Assembly: GCA_001602885.1 (NCBI GenBank)
Contig: LUZH01000054.1
Span: forward strand, 1 to 5,410
Source: Bacteroidales bacterium Bact_16
GTDB taxonomy: Bacteria > Bacteroidota > Bacteroidia > Bacteroidales > UBA932
Reading direction: 5' to 3'
Length of the DNA stretch: 5,410 bases
How positions within the stretch are numbered: the stretch's first letter is position 1; each line of letters opens with the position of its first letter. This document shows positions 1 to 5,410 of this stretch, piece by piece. The notes beneath the pieces are model-generated. The model saw only the letters and a program-made list of their open reading frames with translations, was not told the origin of the DNA and did not search any database. Both the position numbers and the translations under genes were made by a program.

Positions 1-201
1 TACTGCGGTACGCACGCGCTGATGGCCGACATCCGGATCGACCAGGTCATCGAGTTCCAGGGGCTTTTCCTGGACCGGATGCGCGGTGCGCACGCGGACA
101 TCCTCGCGGCGCTCTCCGAGGGCAAGATCCCGGACGACGCGCCCGCGGTCATCGAACAGGAAGCGGCCGACATCTGCCGGCTGCTGAATCAGAAAGCATA
201 A
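1..201 (+). CDS. atpA: F1F0 ATP synthase subunit alpha, C-terminal end (partial)
   Basis: This is the 3' end of the alpha subunit of the F1 catalytic head, which alternates with beta around the gamma shaft and carries the non-catalytic nucleotide sites. Only the last 66 codons plus TAA are present; the reading frame is open from base 1. The visible protein starts YCGTHALMADI and continues through VIEFQGLFLDRMR to an end in LLNQKA. This matches the C-terminal helical domain of alpha subunits, where a short glycine-containing stretch (typically xxGYLDDIPV) is followed by a V-x-EFE-x-xFL helix. The stop is followed after 12 bases by atpG, the usual alpha-gamma order. The Walker A and other nucleotide-binding motifs lie upstream of the window. 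The assignment rests on this C-terminal pattern plus the gamma gene next door and is fairly secure; nothing can be said about the intactness of the rest of the gene. Confidence 0.9.
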   Translation, partial: YCGTHALMADIRIDQVIEFQGLFLDRMRGAHADILAALSEGKIPDDAPAVIEQEAADICRLLNQKA

Positions 202-211
202 GGAGAGAGGA
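201..211 (+). promoter_or_regulatory. Ribosome binding site of atpG
   Basis: A purine-rich AGGAGAGAGGA stretch begins at the last base of the atpA stop codon and ends 2 bases before a GTG. It is the best Shine-Dalgarno-like sequence in the window and supports GTG at 214 as the start of atpG. Bacteroidota genes often lack such a site, and neither peptidase gene here has one. Overlap with the atpA stop suggests the two subunits are translated from one message. Confidence 0.6.
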
Positions 212-213
212 GC

Positions 214-1131
214 GTGGCATCACTTCGGGAGATCAAAGACCGGATCGGATCGGTCCGCAGCACGCTGAAGATCACTTCGGCGATGAAGCTCGTCGCGTCC
301 GCGAAATTGCGGAAGGCGCAGCGGGCCATCGAGGCCCTGCGCCCGTACGAGCGTACGCTCGCTGAGGTCTTGGCGGCGGTCGCATCCTCCCAGCGGGCAG
401 ACGGAAATCATTTTTCGGACAGGTTTGCCGAAAAACCAATTTCCGATCCGCCCTCCACAACGCCGACGCACGATGCGGCCACCGCCAAGGGTAAGACCGC
501 GATTGTGGCAATTGCGTCCAACAGCTCGCTGTGCGGCGGGTTCAACGCCAACGCCGCCCGCCTGGCCCTGGAGACCATCCGCGCCTGCGAAGGCGCCGTG
601 GAGGTCTTCCCCCTGGGCCGCAAGATGGCCGAAGCGCTGAAGCGCGCCGGCTACACCGCCGAGCAGGACTACAACGACCTCGTCGGCCACCCGTCCTATG
701 AGAAATCCGCCGCCCTGGCCCGCACCCTCGCGGAGCGCTTCCAGGCGGGCGAACTGAGCCGCGTGGTGCTCGTCTACAACCGCTTCCGCTCCGCCTCCTC
801 GCAGGAGCCCGTCGCGGAAGACTATCTTCCGTTCGGCGGCGAGATCCTTCGCTGCGCTCAGGATGACAGCGGGAGCGCAGCGGACTACATCCTCGAACCG
901 GACGCTGAGGCGCTCGTCGCCCAGCTGCTCCCGCAGGTGATGATGCTCAAGTTCCACGCCGCCGTCCTTGACTCCGCGGCAGCAGAACAAGCCGCCCGCA
1001 CCTTGGCGATGCAGACGGCTTCAGACAATGCCGAGGACCTTCTCGGCGAGCTTACGCTCGAATATAACAAAGGGCGTCAGCAGAAAATCACCGCAGAGAT
1101 TCTCGACCTGCTGGGAGGCGCCGCCGGGTAA
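214..1131 (+). CDS. atpG: F1F0 ATP synthase subunit gamma, with two palindrome-encoded insertions
   Basis: Gamma is the rotating central shaft of F1, coupling proton (or sodium) flow through the membrane ring to ATP synthesis. The product is 305 residues; the family usually runs about 285-295. Family signatures are clear: the N-terminal coiled-coil helix (REIKDRIGSVRSTLKITSAMK, residues 5-25, then LVASAKLRKAQ), the central beta strand and SNSSLCGGFN segment (residues 102-111), LVYNRFRS (186-193), and the C-terminal helix with EQAARTLAMQTASDNA (258-273) and NKGRQQKITAEILDLLGG (285-302). GTG at 214 is chosen because it sits just after a good ribosome binding site and gives the standard MASLREIK start. 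Two segments are not family-like: residues about 61-93, between the first helix and the Rossmann-like core, and residues 210-221, in a loop before DYILEP. Both are encoded by palindromic DNA and stay in frame, so the gene appears functional. In Bacteroides atpG closes the operon, which fits the convergent gene that follows 8 bases after the stop. No terminator hairpin is visible. Confidence 0.96.
   Translation: MASLREIKDRIGSVRSTLKITSAMKLVASAKLRKAQRAIEALRPYERTLAEVLAAVASSQRADGNHFSDRFAEKPISDPPSTTPTHDAATAKGKTAIVAIASNSSLCGGFNANAARLALETIRACEGAVEVFPLGRKMAEALKRAGYTAEQDYNDLVGHPSYEKSAALARTLAERFQAGELSRVVLVYNRFRSASSQEPVAEDYLPFGGEILRCAQDDSGSAADYILEPDAEALVAQLLPQVMMLKFHAAVLDSAAAEQAARTLAMQTASDNAEDLLGELTLEYNKGRQQKITAEILDLLGGAAG
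402..445. repeat. Imperfect palindrome inside atpG (residues 63-78)
   Basis: Two nested pairs of arms are visible. The outer pair is CGGAAAT (402-408) with ATTTCCG (439-445); the inner pair is TTTTTCGG (411-418) with CCGAAAAA (428-435). They are separated by a 2/3-base internal loop and closed by a 9-base loop (419-427), giving 15 base pairs. It is markedly more AT-rich than the surrounding gene. It encodes the DGNHFSDRFAEKPISD insert in the variable stretch of gamma before the KTAIVAIASN core strand. A single copy is seen in this window, so that it is a dispersed repeat is an inference by analogy with palindromic elements known to invade coding genes. Confidence 0.65.
841..868. repeat. Short palindromic repeat inside atpG (ILRCAQDD / ILSAAKDL type)
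   Basis: The core at 844-864 is a near-palindrome: ATCCT (844-848) pairs with AGGAT (860-864), and inner GC (851-852) with GC (856-857), with mismatches between. Read on the plus strand it encodes ILRCAQDD; on the minus strand it encodes ILSAAKDL. From general knowledge, these peptides recur in spurious or repeat-derived ORFs in many bacterial genomes, where this type of palindrome is dispersed. In atpG it supplies residues about 210-219, in the loop between the LPF strand and DYILEP, a position where gamma subunits vary in length. The recurrence is recalled, not searched. Confidence 0.7.
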
Positions 1132-1139
1132 AAGAATCT

Positions 1140-2588
<1,449 letters not shown>

Positions 2589-2636
2589 AGTTTAGATAAT
2601 TAGAAAAACTTAATAACTATACACTGCCCGGGGGCG

Positions 2637-4889
2637 CTATTTCTTGGCGATCGTAAATTCTTCTCCGTTGACGTGCAGGGTGTAGGTACCTGCCGGCAGA
2701 CCCTTCATATCGATATCCACCGGCTGGAAAGGACCGGCAGTCACATTCTCTGACTCATAAACTTCATTGCCCCGCCTGTCGTACAGGATCACGGTGAGCA
2801 GCCGCATCGCGTCGGGACGCACGTGGAGCCAGTCTTCGACCGGGTTGGGGTAGATGTCCAGCGTCCTGGACGCATCGCGTCCCAGGATGTGGAGTTCGAC
2901 GTCGCAGGCGGCCTTGCGCGCGTCGGTGGCCGAGATGGTCACGACGGCGTGGCCGAAGCCGCCGGCCTTGACGGCCAGCTTGTTGTCGGCCGTCAGCTCC
3001 GCCTCGGCGACCGGGTCGCCGGAGACGGACAGGGTGTAGACGGGCGCTTCCCCGTCCGGGTCCTGGAAATATTTGTCAAGCTCCCATTCGAAAGTCTGGA
3101 GCTCTTCGTCCGTAGCGTCCAGGAGGACGTTGCCCATCGGGAACGCCAGCTCCGGCGCGTGGTTGGGGAGGATGGTCAGCGGGAATGTCCGGCTGGCCTC
3201 GGTGCCCACGCGGATGGTGTAGCCGTAGGTGCCGGGTTCCGCCTTGAGCGCGTCAAGCTGCAGCTCGACGCGGGTCGCGGAGCAGAAGGCCGTGAGTCCG
3301 GGGCAGTCGGTCTCGAACGTGACGGGCAGGCGCTTCTTGTGGTTGCCGCTGATCCTGACCAGGGTCCCTTCGGTAAGGTGGGACTTGACCTCCCACGGTC
3401 CGCTCTGCTCGGGAAGGAAAGCGATCTCTCCTTCCGGGAGCCCTCCCTGCTCGATCATATACTGGAATGCGCCGTAGGCGTCCAGCATGCCGCCGCCGAC
3501 CACGCGGCCCTGCAGGTTGAGGAAATCCTTGTTGGCGCCCTCCAGCATGGCGCGCCGGAGCATCTCGTTGGTGAATCCGGGCCCGCCGAAGTAGGAGACC
3601 AGCAGGGCGGCCACGCCCGCGGCGTGGGGAGAAGCCATCGAGGTGCCGGGATAGAAGTCGTATTTGTTCTTGGGCACGCTGCTGAGCACCCATTCCTGCT
3701 TGGTGTAGTTGGAATCGGATCCGCCGGGGGCCACGAGGTCGACCCATTCGCCGTAATTGGCGAAGCGGGCGATCCGGCCGTCCGGGCCGTGCGCGGCCAC
3801 GGCGACGACGCGGTCGTAGATGGCCGGGACGCCATAGCGGTAGCCGTCGTTGCCGGAGGCGAAGAAGATGAGGCCGCCCTTCATGGGACCGACCTGGTTG
3901 CCGTTCTCGTCCAGACCGGCGTAGTCGGTGAAGTAGTCGATGGCCGACTTGGTCGCGGAACTGCCCCGCAGGAAACGTTCGGCCCCCTGGCGCGCCGAGC
4001 TCTCCGAGTAGTAGACATTGCCCCAGCTGCAGTTGGCGATCACGGCGCCGTGGTCCGCCGCCCACACGAGCGCAGCGGCGTCGTCGCCGTAGTCGCTGTC
4101 TTTCTTGCCGAAGATGTGGCAGGTCATCAGGCGGACGCCGCCCTTGCCGTCGTGGCCGCCCGCGATGCCGCAGACGCCGATGCCGTTGTTGTTGATGGCG
4201 GCGATGGTGCCGCCCACGTGGGTGCCGTGGTCGTCCGCGAGCAGCTTCTCCGGTTTGTAGCCGCGCACGAAGTTGCGGCTTCCTTCTTCGACCGAAAGCA
4301 CGACGCCGTCCAGGTCCTCATGCGACCCGTCCACGCCGCCGTCCACGACCGCGACGATCACATCCCTGGATCCTGTGGTGAACTGCTCCCAGACCGGCTC
4401 CACGTCGATGTCGCAGCCGGCCTTGAAGTTTGAGCGTTGAACCGTGTTGCTGTAGTGCCACTGCTGGTCGAGGAGGGGATCGTTGAACAGGGACATCCGG
4501 GCCTTGCGCGGCGGGAAGTCCACGGATTCCACGCCCGGGAGCGTGCCCAGGTCTTCGCCGGCCTTGGTCTGGGAGACGGCCGGGTCGTAGCTGACGCGGT
4601 ACCAGCGGTGCAGGCCGGCGGCGCGGTGGCGCGCCTCGTAGGGCCCGGCGTCCGGGAAGACGCGCTCGATGCTCTGGACGCCGATGGCGTCGAACGCTTT
4701 CGTGCGCGGGGTGTCTTCGAAGCCGTCGGCCGCATCTTCGCTCAGATAGAGCAGGGCCACGGCCGGCGCGGCGTCTGTGCCGCCGGCTTCGGCGGTCCTT
4801 TCGGAGGTGGTCGGGATCTCATTGACGCTGCATCCGGTCAGCGCCAGGATCAGGCTTATGAAGAAGAAAGAAGAGTGTCGTTTAGTCAT
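2637..4889 (-). CDS. S8 family subtilisin-like serine peptidase with lipoprotein signal and T9SS type A sorting domain (S8-B)
   Basis: A 750-residue secreted endopeptidase, the long paralogue of S8-A. A lipoprotein signal ends in LTGC (C20). The prodomain-like region (about 41-135) and S8 domain follow, with D183, H221, N347 and S417 all present, in gap-free register with S8-A to about residue 460. Residues about 485-575 look like a beta-sandwich linker domain. Residues about 576-668 (NHAPELAF; YFQDPDGEAPVYTLSVSGD; AVVTISATDA) resemble the cadherin/dystroglycan-like Ig fold. Residues 677-750 are a T9SS type A C-terminal sorting domain: LDIYPNPVEDWLHV, VILYDRRGNEV, LPAGTYTLHV, ending FTIAKK. 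T9SS would carry it across the outer membrane and normally remove this domain. The frame stays open upstream to 5234, but the start at 4889 is chosen because it places the signal peptide at the N-terminus and matches S8-A from residue 1; the upstream stretch shows no domain. Compared with S8-A it has extra cysteines, C159 and C257, within the protease region. The substrate is unknown. Confidence 0.93.
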   Translation of the reverse strand: MTKRHSSFFFISLILALTGCSVNEIPTTSERTAEAGGTDAAPAVALLYLSEDAADGFEDTPRTKAFDAIGVQSIERVFPDAGPYEARHRAAGLHRWYRVSYDPAVSQTKAGEDLGTLPGVESVDFPPRKARMSLFNDPLLDQQWHYSNTVQRSNFKAGCDIDVEPVWEQFTTGSRDVIVAVVDGGVDGSHEDLDGVVLSVEEGSRNFVRGYKPEKLLADDHGTHVGGTIAAINNNGIGVCGIAGGHDGKGGVRLMTCHIFGKKDSDYGDDAAALVWAADHGAVIANCSWGNVYYSESSARQGAERFLRGSSATKSAIDYFTDYAGLDENGNQVGPMKGGLIFFASGNDGYRYGVPAIYDRVVAVAAHGPDGRIARFANYGEWVDLVAPGGSDSNYTKQEWVLSSVPKNKYDFYPGTSMASPHAAGVAALLVSYFGGPGFTNEMLRRAMLEGANKDFLNLQGRVVGGGMLDAYGAFQYMIEQGGLPEGEIAFLPEQSGPWEVKSHLTEGTLVRISGNHKKRLPVTFETDCPGLTAFCSATRVELQLDALKAEPGTYGYTIRVGTEASRTFPLTILPNHAPELAFPMGNVLLDATDEELQTFEWELDKYFQDPDGEAPVYTLSVSGDPVAEAELTADNKLAVKAGGFGHAVVTISATDARKAACDVELHILGRDASRTLDIYPNPVEDWLHVRPDAMRLLTVILYDRRGNEVYESENVTAGPFQPVDIDMKGLPAGTYTLHVNGEEFTIAKK

Positions 4890-4896
4890 ATTCGCT

Positions 4897-4937
4897 TGTT
4901 TGAGGAGCCCAAATATATGTAAAAATCTCCTCAAACA
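4897..4937. repeat. Perfect 11-bp inverted repeat around the S8-B promoter
   Basis: TGTTTGAGGAG (4897-4907) is exactly reverse-complementary to CTCCTCAAACA (4927-4937), with a 19-base AT-rich spacer. The right arm is 8 bases upstream of the S8-B start codon on the minus strand. The candidate -7 box lies wholly in the spacer and the arms are about 30 bases centre to centre, roughly three helical turns. An operator for a dimeric regulator, or a hairpin in the nascent leader, are the two simplest readings. The spacer is too short for a typical invertible promoter. Confidence 0.75.
4910..4917 (-). promoter_or_regulatory. Candidate -7 box of the S8-B promoter
   Basis: On the minus strand this reads TATATTTG, a full match to the Bacteroidota -7 consensus TAnnTTTG, 20 bases upstream of the S8-B ATG, implying a very short leader. 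A TTTG at 4932-4935 could act as the -33 element, but the 14-base gap is shorter than the usual spacing of about 17-23, so the -33 assignment is weak. No comparable promoter was found in the 48 bases between S8-B and S8-A. Confidence 0.5.
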
Positions 4938-5040
4938 GTTTTGTTTCTTTTGTGAAATCGGCAATTCTTGGGCCTGGAAGGCCATTTTCAGCAGGGTTGG
5001 CCGCACTATAGGTACCGTGAGATAACCCTTTGTAAGACAA

Positions 5041-5066
5041 GGATATGTAACATCTGTGTTATATCC
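5041..5066. other. Hairpin-forming inverted repeat in the S8-B upstream region
   Basis: GGATA (5041-5045) pairs with TATCC (5062-5066) and TAACA (5048-5052) with TGTTA (5057-5061): 10 base pairs with a 2-base bulge (TG) and a four-base loop TCTG. No U-tract follows directly on either strand, so it is not a standard intrinsic terminator. If the -7 box at 4910-4917 is the only promoter, this lies upstream of the S8-B transcript; it could be a protein-binding dyad or part of a separate or longer RNA. Confidence 0.5.
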
Positions 5067-5123
5067 TCTCCCGGGGCTTTTTTCCACTTTCAAAATGAAA
5101 TCTCGCGGGGCCGGAGAAACCGC

Positions 5124-5209
5124 ATCGGGACGCCGATCCGCATCTTTGGTGCGGCGGGCGGAGCCATACAGCCCCAATCTGAAATCTCTATTGGACGTAG
5201 CTGTAGGCT
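5124..5209. repeat. Run of three adjacent palindromes (GC-rich block)
   Basis: Three stems follow each other closely. ATCGG/CCGAT (5124-5128 with 5133-5137) closes on a four-base loop. CCGCA/TGCGG (5138-5142 with 5150-5154) follows with no gap. A longer one spans 5162-5209: AGCC/GGCT (5162-5165 with 5206-5209), TACAG/CTGTA (5167-5171 with 5201-5205) and CCAAT/ATTGG (5174-5178 with 5190-5194), about 14 base pairs with a bulge and an internal loop. CCGCATC also occurs twice (5120-5126 and 5138-5144), so TGCGG has two possible partners. Tandem TCGCCGG copies follow at 5214-5227. This could be a dispersed palindromic repeat cluster or a structured RNA; neither is proven. Confidence 0.45.
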
Positions 5210-5410
5210 GGGGTCGCCGGTCGCCGGACACCATAACCAGCTATAAATCAGCTATTTAAAAACAAGCGAGAGATTGTAAAATTTTTTTTATCTTTTAATC
5301 CGTAAGTTTAAAACAGACTTTGGTTTCAATCCGAAATTTAAAATCTTCAAAACTCGCGAAATCATCCTTTTTTACCCTCGAATTCGCTCACAGGCACAAT
5401 TCTTTGCAAG

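Larger units (their letters stand above)
4890..5410. other. Intergenic region without a convincing gene
   Basis: About 520 bases upstream of S8-B. Reading frames here are short or are upward extensions of the peptidase frame with no recognisable domain. From 4890 to 5235 it is rich in inverted repeats, listed separately. From about 5236 to 5370 it is strongly AT-rich, with a run of eight T at about 5282-5290, unlike the GC-rich genes. No tRNA, rRNA or known riboswitch class was recognised. A minus-strand frame reading LQRIVPVSEFEGKKG and ending in TGA at 5364-5362 could be the tail of a gene beyond the right edge, but 15 codons cannot establish this. Confidence 0.6.

Noticed and set aside
220..990. 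256-codon minus-strand reading frame opposite atpG
   Set aside because: It is antisense to a clear atpG. Its ILSAAKDL stretch comes from the palindromic repeat, a common source of false ORFs.
2603..2636. Terminator or promoter between S8-B and S8-A
   Set aside because: The CCCGGG-type palindrome near 2626-2635 lacks a usable loop, and the nearest -7-like box has a mismatch and no -33 partner.
2823..4433. 536-codon plus-strand reading frame opposite S8-B
   Set aside because: It has the same composition as the shadow frame opposite S8-A. The two resemble each other only because the sense genes are paralogues.
4897..4937. Phase-variable invertible promoter
   Set aside because: The spacer is only 19 bases, too short for known Bacteroides invertible promoters, and no invertase gene is visible.
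5096..5188. Direct repeat TGAAATCTC at 5096-5104 and 5180-5188
   Set aside because: Nine bases with no related flanks can occur by chance. It is not supported as an attachment site or repeat unit.
4890..5234. Upstream extension of S8-B by 115 codons
   Set aside because: It would bury the signal peptide and lipobox inside the protein, has no counterpart in S8-A, and reads through hairpin-rich intergenic DNA and the promoter.

Overview
The window looks like a GC-rich Bacteroidota (Bacteroidales-type) genome fragment, perhaps from a gut Alistipes- or Rikenellaceae-like lineage. Three things point there. The F1 ATP synthase genes end in the order atpA-atpG with nothing of the operon following, as in Bacteroides. 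The large peptidase carries a C-terminal domain of the type IX secretion system (T9SS), which is confined to the Bacteroidota and close relatives. The one recognisable promoter element is a Bacteroidota -7 box (TAnnTTTG) in a region without Shine-Dalgarno sequences. The genus is a guess.

Layout, left to right. Bases 1-201 (+) are the last 66 codons of atpA. Bases 214-1131 (+) are a complete atpG (GTG start), with two palindromic DNA elements lying in frame inside its coding sequence. Its stop codon is 8 bases from the stop of a convergent gene. Bases 1140-2588 (-) encode a 482-residue S8 (subtilisin-like) lipoprotein, called S8-A here. Bases 2637-4889 (-) encode a 750-residue S8 lipoprotein, S8-B, 48 bases upstream of S8-A in transcription order. 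Bases 4890-5410 hold no convincing gene. They contain a strong 11-bp inverted repeat around the presumed promoter, a run of further hairpins, and an AT-rich tract.

The two peptidases are tandem paralogues. From the start codon to about residue 460 they align without a gap, so their lipidated cysteine (C20), catalytic D183, H221, S417 and oxyanion N347 carry the same numbers. S8-B continues into beta-sandwich domains and a T9SS type A sorting domain; S8-A stops where its protease domain ends. They are probably co-transcribed from the promoter upstream of S8-B. The likely picture is two proteases of near-identical catalytic core sent to different places: S8-B to the cell surface through T9SS, S8-A held as a plain lipoprotein. 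Their substrates cannot be read from the sequence. The ATP synthase genes face the opposite way and share no apparent function with them.

The main points for a second look are the two protein-coding palindromes inside atpG, the combination of a lipoprotein signal with a T9SS sorting domain in S8-B, the shortened paralogue abutting atpG, and the dyad over the S8-B promoter.
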